From Synechococcus sp. MW101C3 (GTDB lineage Bacteria; Cyanobacteriota; Cyanobacteriia; PCC-6307; Cyanobiaceae), in assembly GCF_002252635.1 (NCBI RefSeq), contig NZ_NQKX01000013.1, positions 1 to 44,849 on the forward strand: a DNA stretch of 44,849 nt, given 5' to 3'. Under the pieces are notes generated by a model, which was not told the DNA's origin, did no database searches, and saw only the letters and a program-made list of their open reading frames with translations. Made by a program: the position numbers and the translations under genes. Of the stretch, positions 17,613-26,227 are shown in pieces. How positions within the stretch are numbered: position 1 is the stretch's first letter; each line of letters opens with the position of its first letter.

Positions 17613-18256
17613 CGGGGGGCCAGGGGATCTGTGCGCCGGTAGCGCAGCAGCAGTTCCCCGCCACCGAGGTCGCGGTGCTCCAGCAGCTCCCAGGCCGAAG
17701 CCGCGGCGAGCGCCGACGCCGGCAGCCAGCTGTGGGTCCCGCCCAGCAGGAGCGGGCACAGGGTAAGGTGCAGCTCGTCCACCAGCTGGGCAGCCAGCAA
17801 GGCTCCCGCCAGTTCGGCACCCCCGAGCAGCACCAGACGCTCCAGCCCCAGGGCGCGCAGCTCCGCCAGACAGGCGGGCCAGTGATCCAGCTGCAGCCGG
17901 CGCTCAAAGCCGGCAGGTAACGGCGGCAGCGGCTGAGCTGGGCCGGCGGCCTGCAGCAGCCAACGGCTCAGCGGCTGGCTGAAAAACGGCAACGCGGGCT
18001 CGAGCTGGCCGCTGCGGCTCACCACCACGGCCAGCGGCTGCGGTGAACGGCCCTGGGCGGCGCGCCGGGCCAGCAAGCCGGGCTCGCGGATCAGACAGGT
18101 GCTGCCGTGCACACGCAAGGTGCGGGCTCCGATCAGGCAGCCATCAGCCCAGGCGAGGGACTCTTCCAGCACGGCGCGATCGCCGGAACCGCCGAGCTGG
18201 GCAGCACCGCCCCCGGCGGGAGCCAGGCGGCCATCAAGGCTGATCGCCAGCACCAA
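17597..18256 (-). CDS. RibD C-terminal-domain reductase
   Basis: 219-residue protein with the dihydrofolate-reductase-like fold of RibD-C. The opening LAISLDGRLAPAGG, the GARTLRVHGSTC loop and the late VDELHLTLCPLLLGG match the family, which reduces a ribosylamino-pyrimidine in riboflavin synthesis or acts on related pterin substrates. No deaminase domain is present, so it is a stand-alone reductase-like protein. The start is uncertain (TTG 18256 or GTG 18253). It follows the tandem PTPS gene by 38 bp on the same strand, which suggests a shared pterin/deazapurine context. Confidence 0.8.
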   Translation of the reverse strand: MVLAISLDGRLAPAGGGAAQLGGSGDRAVLEESLAWADGCLIGARTLRVHGSTCLIREPGLLARRAAQGRSPQPLAVVVSRSGQLEPALPFFSQPLSRWLLQAAGPAQPLPPLPAGFERRLQLDHWPACLAELRALGLERLVLLGGAELAGALLAAQLVDELHLTLCPLLLGGTHSWLPASALAAASAWELLEHRDLGGGELLLRYRRTDPLAPRQGEP

Positions 18257-18294
18257 CCGCAGCTGGGGCAGCGGGAGGGTGGCGGCGGAGTGGC

Positions 18295-19221
18295 TCAGGC
18301 GCAGGCGAGGGCTTCGAGCGCCAGCGGGCGCATCTCCAGCTGCGGCACCTCGGCATAGACCTCGGCAGCGTTGTTGGGGCTCTCCTGCAGCCGCACCTTG
18401 TGGAGCGTGGCACCGGTGGCGGAAACGGGAGCGCTCAGCAGATCGGCGATGTGCAGCGCGATGTTCTCGGCGGTGGGCACGCAGTCGGCGAAATGGGGCA
18501 CATCCTTGTTGAGGAAGGTGTGGTCGAAGGGCTCCACCACGAGGTCATTCACCAACCGCTGCAGCTCGGCCAGATCGCAGACCATGCCGGTGCGGGGATC
18601 GATCGCGCCGCGCACGGTGATGTCGAGCAGGTAGTTGTGGCCATGGCCGTGCGGGCGGGCGCACTTGCCGTAGATGGCTTCGTTTTCAGCCATCGAGAGC
18701 TCGGGCCGGGCCAGACGGTGGGCTGCGGCGAAGTGGGTGCGGATCGAGAGGAAGGCTTCCATGGAATCGCCGAGGACATCGGCCCAGAGGTTGGATTGCT
18801 CGTAGAGGCGCAGACCCACCACGGGGAGGTGGGGAGCCAGCCGCTGCCAGATCACCTGGCAGAGGGCTTCGGTGGTGGGCAGGCGGCCCTCGGGCCGGCG
18901 CAGATCGAACTCCGGCCAGCACGCGTTGAGGAACCGGAAATCGAGCGCATCGGTGACCTCACGCCGGATGGCGTGCTTGACCTCGGAGAGGTTGAGCACC
19001 ATGCCGTCACCATCGAGCGGGCCAGCCATCGCCACGATCAATTCGTAGTTGTGGCCATGGCCGGGAGCCAGGCTGCAGCGGCCGAAGCGCTCCTGGTTCT
19101 GCTCGGGCGTGAGTTCAGGCAGCACATACAGATGGCTGGCACTGAAGGTGGCCCTGCGGGTGATCACGCAGCCGCGGCCGCGGCCATGGCGCTGGGATCT
19201 GGTGGCAGGTGCCGTCATCAC
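18295..19221 (-). CDS. Tandem 6-pyruvoyl-tetrahydropterin synthase/QueD-like protein
   Basis: 308 residues, about twice the length of a usual PTPS/QueD subunit, because two PTPS domains are fused. Domain 1 (about 18-145) keeps Zn ligands His30, His55 and His57 and the catalytic-loop Cys49. Where the family has Asp-His (DHxxLN) it reads DFRFLN (Asp94-Phe95), so the catalytic His is missing. Domain 2 (about 158-300) is complete: His168, Cys187, GHGHNY with His193 and His195, FDHTFLN (Asp233-His234) and Glu280. The family makes 6-carboxy- or 6-pyruvoyl-tetrahydropterin from dihydroneopterin triphosphate. Domain 1 may have become structural or regulatory. Confidence 0.9.
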   Translation of the reverse strand: MMTAPATRSQRHGRGRGCVITRRATFSASHLYVLPELTPEQNQERFGRCSLAPGHGHNYELIVAMAGPLDGDGMVLNLSEVKHAIRREVTDALDFRFLNACWPEFDLRRPEGRLPTTEALCQVIWQRLAPHLPVVGLRLYEQSNLWADVLGDSMEAFLSIRTHFAAAHRLARPELSMAENEAIYGKCARPHGHGHNYLLDITVRGAIDPRTGMVCDLAELQRLVNDLVVEPFDHTFLNKDVPHFADCVPTAENIALHIADLLSAPVSATGATLHKVRLQESPNNAAEVYAEVPQLEMRPLALEALACA

Positions 19222-19280
19222 CGGAAAGCCTCAGGAGTCATCCTAGGGATCTCCTCCCTGCATCGTTCCATCTCCCCACC

Positions 19281-19895
19281 ATGTCCGCCGCCCCTGCGCA
19301 TCCGCACCAGGCCCTGAGGAAACGGCTCAGCGGCATGAACATCTACCTGATCGGGATGATGGGGGCGGGCAAGAGTTCCGTCGGCCGGCCCCTGGCCGAA
19401 GCGCTCGGCTACCGCTTCATCGACGCCGACCAGGTGATCGAGGCAGCGGCCGGACGCTCGATCGCCGCGGTGTTCGAAACCGATGGAGAAGAAGGGTTCA
19501 GACAGCTGGAAACGCAGGTGCTCGGCAGCATCGCCAGCTGGCACTCGCTGGTGGTGGCCACCGGCGGTGGGGTGGTCACAAGGCCGGCCAACTGGGGACA
19601 GCTGCGGCAAGGCGTGGTGGTGTGGCTCGATGCCCCTGAAGGACTGCTGCTGGAGAGGCTCGCCGCCGATCCCACCCCCCGCCCGCTGATGCAGAGCCCG
19701 GATTCAGGCGCTCGGCTGCGGGAGTTGCTGCAGCAGCGCCGGCCGCTCTATGCCGAGGCCGATCTGCAGGTGCTGCAGGACGGCCGCGCGCCGCAGGCCG
19801 TGGCCGACCAGCTGCTGGCGGCCCTTCCCGCTGTGCTCAAGGAGCCGCCGCAGCCGCCGGAAGCACCTGAGGGTCCGTCAGATCCGGCCTCCTGA
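19281..19895 (+). CDS. aroK: Shikimate kinase AroK
   Basis: ATP-dependent phosphorylation of shikimate in aromatic amino-acid synthesis. The 204-residue protein has the Walker A loop GMMGAGKSSVG, shikimate-binding DADQVIE, the GGGVV loop and the RPLM adenine-lid motif, all as in the family. The N-terminal 18 residues and the Pro-rich tail (EPPQPPEAPEGPSDPAS) are extra. The ATG at 19281 was preferred; another is just before the core (MNIYLIGMMG). It is divergent from the PTPS gene with 59 bp between; TAGGGA (19244-19249) lies 31 nt upstream. Confidence 0.95.
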   Translation: MSAAPAHPHQALRKRLSGMNIYLIGMMGAGKSSVGRPLAEALGYRFIDADQVIEAAAGRSIAAVFETDGEEGFRQLETQVLGSIASWHSLVVATGGGVVTRPANWGQLRQGVVVWLDAPEGLLLERLAADPTPRPLMQSPDSGARLRELLQQRRPLYAEADLQVLQDGRAPQAVADQLLAALPAVLKEPPQPPEAPEGPSDPAS

Positions 19896-19905
19896 ACCGG
19901 GGGAC

Positions 19906-20175
19906 TCAGTCCGGGCGGCTGGGTGCCTCCAGCCGCACCGCGAACCATTGCACAGCCACGCCCGGCTCCACCTCCAGCTCGCAGGCGGTGTCGAGCAGGC
20001 GCTGGGCGCGGGCCGCATCACTGGGCAGGTGGGCGAGCTCGGCCGGTGGTGTGGCCATGGCAGCCAGGGTGGTCTCCAGCCAACGCAGCGTTTCAGCGGC
20101 CGTGAGACAGGTTTCCGCAGCGGACGGCTCCAGCACCACGTAATGATCGAGTTCGCGCAGCAGGGGATCGGACAT
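19906..20175 (-). CDS. crr7: CRR7-like protein (chlororespiratory reduction 7)
   Basis: 89-residue soluble protein opening MSDPLLRELDHYVVLE and ending QWFAVRLEAPSRPD. The blocks DHYVVLE, LTAAETL, AQRLLDTACELEVEPG and QWFAVRLE match CRR7 as I know it, a factor needed for assembly or stability of chloroplast NDH. The frame is open to 20706, but upstream it is antisense to the DUF6816 gene. The ATG at 20175 shares two bases with the ATG of the divergent gene at 20174. It converges with aroK (10 bp between stops). Confidence 0.75.
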   Translation of the reverse strand: MSDPLLRELDHYVVLEPSAAETCLTAAETLRWLETTLAAMATPPAELAHLPSDAARAQRLLDTACELEVEPGVAVQWFAVRLEAPSRPD

Positions 20176-20959
20176 GGCAGCCGCACTGATGGGCCCCATC
20201 CTGGCGGTGCTGCTGGCGATCTGGCCCCCGGGTGCTGCCTTGGGGCTGGACGCGGGGACGGGTTTGAACCCTGCCGGGGGTGGAGTGCTGGCGGAACGGC
20301 TGGCCATGTGGCCCGACTGGAACCTGCCGGCGCCGTTGCCGCGCCCCGGCCGCCGCGACCTGGTGTACCCCGACGTCTTTGAAGGCACCTGGGAGGTGCG
20401 CAGCGAGGAGGTGGCGCCCGGCAGCACTGCTCCACTGACGTATCGGGTGCGCTTCGCGCGCAACCGGCGCGGCGAGCTGGTGGGGGATCGGGCCTTCAAT
20501 GCCGCCCAGGTTGGCAAGGCGCTGCTGGGACCCCAGTTGCTGACCGTGGCCAACGACCCGGCCAACCCCAACCGGCAGCTCGCCACTCTGCGCGGCGATC
20601 TGTCACTGGAATCCACGGTGGTGGGGCGGCGGACCGAGGCGGCAGCTGGCGACCGTTTCATCGCCGATGAGCTGGCCCTGCAGGTGGTGCATAGCCCCGG
20701 CGGCACCCGGATCAGCCGGGTGGAAACCCTGACCCGCTACGAGCTGGCTGCGTTCCCGTCAGGTCCTGGGCCCAGCGGCACCGCGAGCAGCGCAGGGTTC
20801 GATCAGCCAGGCCGCTTACGCGCGCTGCAGTGGCAGGCCACCTACCCCTCGCCGGAGGACGGGCTGGCGGCCGTGCCGCTCAGCACCCACCGCTTCAGCC
20901 TGGATCTGCAGCGGATTCCTACGACGCCGCTGCCGGCGTCTGAGGGTCAGGTGAGTTGA
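20174..20959 (+). CDS. DUF6816-like exported protein
   Basis: 261 residues with an N-terminal hydrophobic signal (LMGPILAVLLAIWPPGAALGLDA), so probably periplasmic or lumenal. The motif YPDVFEGTWEVRSEEVAPG and the following beta-rich region (YRVRFARNRRGELVGDRAFNA, RISRVETLTRYEL) fit the cyanobacterial/plastid DUF6816 family, whose function is unknown. ATG at 20174 or 20189 can serve. The 20174 codon overlaps the divergent crr7 ATG, so its promoter must lie inside crr7. The last 41 bp overlap the convergent GST gene. Confidence 0.65.
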   Translation: MAAALMGPILAVLLAIWPPGAALGLDAGTGLNPAGGGVLAERLAMWPDWNLPAPLPRPGRRDLVYPDVFEGTWEVRSEEVAPGSTAPLTYRVRFARNRRGELVGDRAFNAAQVGKALLGPQLLTVANDPANPNRQLATLRGDLSLESTVVGRRTEAAAGDRFIADELALQVVHSPGGTRISRVETLTRYELAAFPSGPGPSGTASSAGFDQPGRLRALQWQATYPSPEDGLAAVPLSTHRFSLDLQRIPTTPLPASEGQVS

Positions 20960-21677
20960 CCGGTTCAGGCTGCCGACCCACCTCGGCGTAGATGGCGTCA
21001 CGCCAGCGGAACAGCCCCTCCAGCAGGGGATGGTCCGCCACACCGGCGACGCCGCGGCCCGCCAGTGGCGCACCGGCGCTGGCGGGAAACAGCAGCAACG
21101 ACAACTGGGCCGCCACCGCCAGATCGGCCAGCGAGAGCTGATCGCCGATCAGGTAAGGGTGGCGGCTCACCAGCGCCGCCAGTTGCTCAAGGTTGGTCTG
21201 CAGTTGCTGGCGCTCCGAGCGGCCCATCACCTCGCCGACGCCGGCGAACAGATCCGTCGGCAGGGCACCCAGCAGGGAGCGCAGGGGAGCCGGGGTGGCG
21301 TCGGGCAACAGAGCGCCACGCACCACGCTGTCGGTGCCCATCGCCTGCAGCAGGGCCATGCGGCCTCCGGCCGCCAGCGCCGTATCGGCCCAGTCTTCGA
21401 GCAGCAGCACCTGGGCGCGGGCGCGGGGGTCCACCGGCAGCAGTGAGGGCGTTGGGTAGTGGGCCTCCAGATGCAGAGCGATCGCGGAGGAATCGGCAAT
21501 CACCTCAGTGCCGTCCACCAGCACCGGCACCTGGCGCTGGCCAGAGAGGCGGAACAGGGCCAGCTGGCCGAAGCCCGGCGTGACCTCGACCACGGTGTAG
21601 TCCAGCCGTTTGGCGGCCAGAATCAGGCGCACCTTCTCGCAGAAGGCGGAATGTCTGAACTGGTGAAGTTCCAGCAT
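20919..21677 (-). CDS. Glutathione S-transferase family protein
   Basis: 252 residues. The N-terminal thioredoxin-like domain (MLELHQFRHSAFCEKVRLIL) has a possible catalytic Ser/Cys in HSAFCEK, the cis-Pro block RQVPVLVDG and the glutathione-contacting ADSSAIALHLE. A helical C-terminal domain has the HPYLIGDQLSLADLAV folding motif. The reaction is likely glutathione conjugation or deglutathionylation; the substrate is unknown. An upstream frame to 21794 has no family resemblance, so ATG 21677 was used. The gap 21678-21846 to the divergent DUF751 gene holds nothing I recognise. Confidence 0.9.
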   Translation of the reverse strand: MLELHQFRHSAFCEKVRLILAAKRLDYTVVEVTPGFGQLALFRLSGQRQVPVLVDGTEVIADSSAIALHLEAHYPTPSLLPVDPRARAQVLLLEDWADTALAAGGRMALLQAMGTDSVVRGALLPDATPAPLRSLLGALPTDLFAGVGEVMGRSERQQLQTNLEQLAALVSRHPYLIGDQLSLADLAVAAQLSLLLFPASAGAPLAGRGVAGVADHPLLEGLFRWRDAIYAEVGRQPEPVNSPDPQTPAAAS

Positions 21678-21846
21678 CGGCGGCCCTGACCCGGTGGCGG
21701 CAGAGTAGCCATCGAAACGAGACCCGCGTGCAGATGGGTGCGTCGGCTTCGGCTTCAGCACCCCCCCTGAGCCATGCCCAGGCCCGCGCCTCACTGCCCC
21801 GCACCCCGCGCCTCCTGCTCCTCACCATCGTTCCAAGGCCTGCCCC

Positions 21847-22053
21847 ATGAAAGAGTTCTTCCTCAACGTCACGCGCTACCCGCGTTATCTGATCGCCTTC
21901 AGCCTCGGGGTGTTCAACTCGGTGCTTGAACCGCTGGCCCGGCGGCGCAGCAACCCGGTCACCGCCGTGGCGCTGGTGGGGGCGCTGGTGAGTGGGCTGG
22001 TGAGCCTTTCACTGGTGCTGCGTGCGATGGTTGGCTCAGCACCACTGGCTTAG
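21847..22053 (+). CDS. DUF751 (Ycf33-related) small membrane protein
   Basis: 68 residues ([21 protein letters not shown]...). The aromatic/basic N-terminus and two hydrophobic stretches fit the DUF751/Ycf33 family, conserved in cyanobacteria and some plastids and of unknown function. It ends 2 bp before the rbfA ATG, so the two are almost certainly co-transcribed. Confidence 0.82.
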   Translation: MKEFFLNVTRYPRYLIAFSLGVFNSVLEPLARRRSNPVTAVALVGALVSGLVSLSLVLRAMVGSAPLA

Positions 22054-22055
22054 CA

Positions 22056-22505
22056 ATGGCACAGACCCGACGGGTCGAGCGGGTCGCAGCTCTGATCCGG
22101 CGTGAGATCAGCGAGCTGCTCGTGAACGGCATCAAGGACGAGCGGGTGTCGCTGGGCATGGTGAGCGTCACCAATGTGGACGTGGCCGGCGATCTTCAGC
22201 ACTGCAAGATCTTCGTGAGCATCTACGGCAGCGACGCCGATCGCGAACAAGCCATGGAGGGCCTGCGCTCCGCCAGCGCCTACGTGAAAGGCGAGCTGGG
22301 CCGTCGCCTGAAGATGCGCCGAACGCCTGAGGTGGTGTTCCATCTCGACCGTGGCCTGGAGCGGGGCACCGCGGTGCTCGGTCTGCTCAATGAACTGGGA
22401 CGCGAACGGGAGCGGCGGGGCGACGTGCCCCCAGGCAGCGATCAGGAACCGATGAGCGGCGATGCGGTGTCCGACGGCAGCGACGCCGACGACCGGGGTG
22501 ACTGA
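22056..22505 (+). CDS. rbfA: Ribosome-binding factor A
   Basis: 30S subunit maturation factor needed for 16S rRNA 5'-end processing and cold adaptation. The 149-residue protein has the KH-like core with [36 protein letters not shown] and the [22 protein letters not shown] segment typical of RbfA. An acidic, low-complexity tail (about 125-149) follows. It lies between the DUF751 gene and the GH3 gene and overlaps the latter by 8 bp. Confidence 0.95.
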   Translation: MAQTRRVERVAALIRREISELLVNGIKDERVSLGMVSVTNVDVAGDLQHCKIFVSIYGSDADREQAMEGLRSASAYVKGELGRRLKMRRTPEVVFHLDRGLERGTAVLGLLNELGRERERRGDVPPGSDQEPMSGDAVSDGSDADDRGD

Positions 22506-24144
22506 AGCCCCTTCCCCCGGCCTGCGGGAGCAGGTCGCCCGCCTGCTGGTGGTGCGCGGCAGCGGCCATCTCAGCGACGGCCAGCGCCGCTATCCCCGCT
22601 GGGAGCTTCCCAACGGCGAGCTGCAGGACCTGCTTGCCGCCGGTGTGGGCGGCGTGATCCTGCTGGGCGGCAGCGCCGCGGAACTGCGCCTGCGCACAGA
22701 GCAGCTCAGCGGCTGGGCCCGCCATCCCCTCCTGCTCTGCGCCGATGTGGAAGAGGGGGTCGGGCAGCGGTTCGAGGGCGCCACCTGGCTGGTTCCTCCG
22801 CTGGCACTCGGTCGCCTGTTCGCCAGCGCCCCGGAGCAGGCGCTGCTGCTGGCTGGCCGCTATGGCCGCTGCACAGCCCGCCAGGCGCGCGCCCTGGGCC
22901 TGAACTGGCTGCTGGCCCCCGTCTGCGATGTCAACAACAATCGCGCCAATCCGGTGATCAACGTGCGGGCCTGGGGGGAGGATCCGGCCACGGCAGGAGC
23001 CCTGGCCGCCGCCTTTGTGGCGGCGGCGCAGGCGGAAGGAGTGCTCTGCTGTGCCAAGCACTTCCCCGGCCACGGCGACACCCTTGTGGATTCGCACCTG
23101 GCTCTGCCGGTGCTCCCCCACGACCGCCAGCGGTTGGAGGCGATCGAGCTGCCACCCTTCCGCGCCGCCATCGCCGCCGGTGTGGGCGCGGTGATGACCG
23201 CGCACCTCCAGCTGAGCGACCTGGACCCCGAGCGTCCCGCCACCCTCTCGGCCCGGGTGCTGGAGGGCCTGCTGCGCGTGGATCTCGGCTTCGGTGGTCT
23301 GGTGGTGACCGACGCCCTGGTGATGGAGGCGATCGCGGCGCGCTGGGGAGCGGGGGAAGCGGCGGTGCTGGCCTTTGAAGCCGGAGCCGACCTGCTGCTC
23401 ATGCCGGCCGATGCCCACACCGCGATCGACGCGCTGGTGGCAGCCCTCAGCAGCGGCCGGATCAGCCTGGCGCGACTCACGCAGAGCCTGAGCCGGCGTG
23501 ACGCCGCGCTGGCCCGCCTGCGCCCGCCGGCCGCAGCCGCTGACAACCCGATGGCAGCCAGGCCCCTGCTGCAGCTCGCCCACGCGGTGGCTCAACTGGA
23601 AACGGCAGAGGATCTGGAGCTCAGCCGAGAGCTGGTGCAGCTCAGCACCGGCAGCCAGGGGCCCAGCGGCCTGCCGCCGGGGCCCGGTGTCAACCTGATC
23701 CGGGTCGACAGCGCCCTGGCCAATCCCTTCCTGCCCGTACTGGCGCCGGCGCTGCAGCGCCCGCTGGGCAAGGGCTACGCGCCGGTGCTGATTGATGGCC
23801 GCGCCCCGAGTCCCTGGCGCGCCGACCCGGAAGCGCCGCTGGCGATCGAGCGGCTGCCCCAGGGGCCGGTGCTGCTCCAGCTGTTCGTGCGGGGCAATCC
23901 CTTCCGGGGCAGCGCAGGCGGCGAGGAAAACTGGGCCGCCGTGGTGCGGCAACTGCTGGCGGCCTCCCGCCTGGCCGGCCTGGCGGTCTACGGCAGCCCC
24001 TACCTCTGGGAAACTCTGCAGCCGCTGCTGCCGCCCGACCTCCCGGCCGGCTTGAGCCTGGCCCAGATGCCCCTGGCCCAGGCCCAGCTGCTGGAGCAGT
24101 TGGGCCTGCCGCGAAGCGCCCTGGAGGGGGGCTTCACCGACTGA
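22498..24144 (+). CDS. Glycoside hydrolase family 3, NagZ-like
   Basis: 548 residues from a GTG at 22498. The first ~340 form a GH3 barrel with KHFPGHGD (187-194) followed by [10 protein letters not shown], the Asp-His dyad loop seen in beta-N-acetylglucosaminidases (NagZ). The catalytic Asp is in VTDALVME (Asp272). The ~200-residue C-terminal part resembles the second GH3 domain but is absent from proteobacterial NagZ. The likely role is release of GlcNAc from muropeptides during cell-wall turnover. No signal peptide is seen, so it is predicted cytoplasmic. An in-frame ATG at 22462 lies deep inside rbfA and was not used. Confidence 0.88.
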   Translation: MTEAPSPGLREQVARLLVVRGSGHLSDGQRRYPRWELPNGELQDLLAAGVGGVILLGGSAAELRLRTEQLSGWARHPLLLCADVEEGVGQRFEGATWLVPPLALGRLFASAPEQALLLAGRYGRCTARQARALGLNWLLAPVCDVNNNRANPVINVRAWGEDPATAGALAAAFVAAAQAEGVLCCAKHFPGHGDTLVDSHLALPVLPHDRQRLEAIELPPFRAAIAAGVGAVMTAHLQLSDLDPERPATLSARVLEGLLRVDLGFGGLVVTDALVMEAIAARWGAGEAAVLAFEAGADLLLMPADAHTAIDALVAALSSGRISLARLTQSLSRRDAALARLRPPAAAADNPMAARPLLQLAHAVAQLETAEDLELSRELVQLSTGSQGPSGLPPGPGVNLIRVDSALANPFLPVLAPALQRPLGKGYAPVLIDGRAPSPWRADPEAPLAIERLPQGPVLLQLFVRGNPFRGSAGGEENWAAVVRQLLAASRLAGLAVYGSPYLWETLQPLLPPDLPAGLSLAQMPLAQAQLLEQLGLPRSALEGGFTD

Positions 24145-24163
24145 ACCCGTAAGGGAGGGGCAC

Positions 24164-24169
24164 TAGCCT
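24164..24169 (+). promoter_or_regulatory. Possible -10 element (TAGCCT) of the GT2-TPR gene
   Basis: TAGCCT, 24 nt before the ATG at 24194, in the 49-bp gap after the GH3 gene. It closely resembles elements before ndhO (TAACCT) and the second GT39 gene (TAGCCT) at the same distance. Confidence 0.3.
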
Positions 24170-24193
24170 CGCCCCCAGACCCGAGCCGCTCCC

Positions 24194-25387
24194 ATGCTCA
24201 GCCTGTCGATGATCGTGCGGGACGAGGCCGAGCGGCTGGCGGCCTGCCTCGACTCGGTGGCGGGCTTCGTGCAGGAGATGGTGGTGGTGGACACCGGCTC
24301 CAGCGACGACACGGTGGCCATCGCCCGGCAGCAGGGGGCGACCGTGCATGCGCTGCCCTGGCCGGGCGACTTCGCCCCGGCGCGCAACGCGGCCCTGGAA
24401 CTGGTGCAGGGCGACTGGGTGCTGGTGCTGGACGCCGATGAGCAGCTGCTGCCGGAAGCGCGGCCGGCCCTCAAGGCGCTGATGGCCCAGCCGGACGTGC
24501 TGCTGATCAACCTGCTGCGCTACGAGCGGGGCGCCCGGCAGTCGCCCTATTCGAACGTGAGCCGCCTGTTCCGCCGCCATCCAGGCATCCGCTGGAGCAA
24601 GGCGTATCACGCGATGGTCGACGACAGCGTGGCGGCGGTGCTGACGGCCGAACCCCACTGGCGCATCGCCGATTGCTCCCAGCCCTGCCTGGTGCATGAC
24701 GGCTACCGCCCCGATCTGCTGCTGGCCGGCCGCAAGGCAGAGCGCCTGCGCCAGGCGATGGAGCAGGAGCTGATCGCGACGCCCAACGATCCCTATGCCA
24801 GCGCCAAACTGGGCGGCCTGGAGATCAGTGAAGGGAACCGGGAGCGGGGCCTCGCCCTGCTGGAGGCGGCCCTCGCCCACTGCCCCGCCTCGGCCCGCGT
24901 GGAGCGCTACGAGCTGCTGCTGCATCTGGGCATCGGCCACGCCAGCACCACACCGGCGCGGTCCGAGCAGCTCTACCAGGAGGCCCTGGCCCTCGGCCTC
25001 AACCCCCGCCTCAGCCTGGCGGCGCGGCTGAACCTTGCTGCCCTTCTGGTGCAACGCGGTGCGCTGGAGGAGGCCAACCGTCTCTGTGACGCGGCGGTGC
25101 GACTGTGTCCCGAGGTGGCGCTGGGTTGGTACAACCTTGGTCTGGTCCGCCGGCGCCAGGGAGACATCGCCGGTGCCCTGGAGGCCTACGAGGCGGCCCG
25201 CCAGCTCGCCCCTGACCACGCCGAAACCCACCAGAACCTGGCAGCCGCCCAGCTGCTGGGTGGCAACATCGAGGCGGCGCGCGGCAGTTTCCGCACAGCC
25301 ATCAGCCTGTTGCGCCAGCAGGGCCGCGCTGAAGAAGCCGACCGGCTTCGTCAGCAGGCCGGCGCCATCGTCAAGCTGGAGGGCTGA
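24194..25387 (+). CDS. Family 2 glycosyltransferase with TPR repeats
   Basis: 397 residues. An N-terminal GT-A domain (MLSLSMIVRDEAERLAACLDS) has the nucleotide-binding DTGSSDDT and the metal-binding DADEQ. A C-terminal half has several tetratricopeptide helices (for example LGWYNLGLVRRRQGDIAGALEAYEAARQLAPDHAETHQNLAAA). GT2-TPR fusions are common in bacteria and likely transfer a sugar from a nucleotide donor to a protein or glycan held by the repeats. No membrane segment or signal is visible. It is followed after 3 bp by hemD. Confidence 0.9.
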   Translation: MLSLSMIVRDEAERLAACLDSVAGFVQEMVVVDTGSSDDTVAIARQQGATVHALPWPGDFAPARNAALELVQGDWVLVLDADEQLLPEARPALKALMAQPDVLLINLLRYERGARQSPYSNVSRLFRRHPGIRWSKAYHAMVDDSVAAVLTAEPHWRIADCSQPCLVHDGYRPDLLLAGRKAERLRQAMEQELIATPNDPYASAKLGGLEISEGNRERGLALLEAALAHCPASARVERYELLLHLGIGHASTTPARSEQLYQEALALGLNPRLSLAARLNLAALLVQRGALEEANRLCDAAVRLCPEVALGWYNLGLVRRRQGDIAGALEAYEAARQLAPDHAETHQNLAAAQLLGGNIEAARGSFRTAISLLRQQGRAEEADRLRQQAGAIVKLEG

Positions 25388-25390
25388 GCC

Positions 25391-26227
25391 GTGCCGGAGC
25401 CGCTGACACCGCCGCCCATGACGTCGCCGCCGCTGCAGCAGCGCTGCGTGGTCGTCACCCGCGCAGCCAGCCAGCTGGGTGAAGCACGCCGGTTGTTCGA
25501 GGCAGCCGGCGCCCGGGTGCTCGACCTGCCGGCGCTGGTGATCGGCCCACCAGACAGTTGGGGCCCCCTGGACGACGCCCTGGCCGAACTCGAAGACTTC
25601 CATTGGCTGGTGTTCTCCAGCGCCAACGGCGTGGAGGCGGTGGAGGCGCGGCTGGAGCGGATCGGCAGCAACCTGGCGGACCGGCCCCGGGGCGTGAAGA
25701 TCGCCGCCGTGGGGGCCTCAACAGCCAGCCGGCTGGAACGGCTCGGTACCCCGGCCGATTTCGTGCCGCCGGCCTTCGTGGCCGACAGCCTGATCGAGCA
25801 TTTCCCCGTTTCAGGCTGGGGCTTGCGGCTGCTGCTGCCAAGGGTGCAAAGCGGCGGCCGCACCATCCTGGGCGACGCCTTTGCCGCCGCCGGCGCCCGC
25901 GTGGTCGAGGTGCCGGCCTACGAATCGCGCTGTCCGCAGGAACTGCCCCTGGCGACGGCAGCCGCCCTGCGGGCCGGCCAGGTGGATGCCCTCACGTTCA
26001 GCAGCGGCAAGACCGTCCAGCACACCTGCGCTCTGCTGCAGCACAGCTTCGGCGACGCGTGGCAGGAGGTTCTGGAGGGGGTCGCCCTGATCTCGATCGG
26101 TCCGCAGACCAGTGCCCGCTGCCTGGAGCTGCTGGGCCGGGTCGATGCGGAGGCCGACCCCCATGACCTTCAGGGGCTGGTGCGCGCCTGCGTGGCAGGG
26201 ATCAGCGGACCGTTCAGGAGGGCCTGA
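25391..26227 (+). CDS. hemD: Uroporphyrinogen-III synthase HemD
   Basis: Cyclises hydroxymethylbilane to uroporphyrinogen III, the common precursor of haem, chlorophyll, phycobilins and cobalamin. The 278-residue two-lobed protein has VVVTRAASQLGEARRLFEAAGARV, WLVFSSANGVEAV, IAAVGASTASRLE and the late LTFSSGKTVQH block. Start is GTG 25391, or ATG 25430 (MTSPPLQQRC). Its stop region overlaps the convergent lipoprotein gene by 14 bp. Confidence 0.92.
   Translation: MPEPLTPPPMTSPPLQQRCVVVTRAASQLGEARRLFEAAGARVLDLPALVIGPPDSWGPLDDALAELEDFHWLVFSSANGVEAVEARLERIGSNLADRPRGVKIAAVGASTASRLERLGTPADFVPPAFVADSLIEHFPVSGWGLRLLLPRVQSGGRTILGDAFAAAGARVVEVPAYESRCPQELPLATAAALRAGQVDALTFSSGKTVQHTCALLQHSFGDAWQEVLEGVALISIGPQTSARCLELLGRVDAEADPHDLQGLVRACVAGISGPFRRA

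Noticed and set aside
22387-25603. Long minus-strand frames opposite the GH3 and GT2-TPR genes
   Set aside because: Shadow frames with low-complexity Gln/His/Arg composition.
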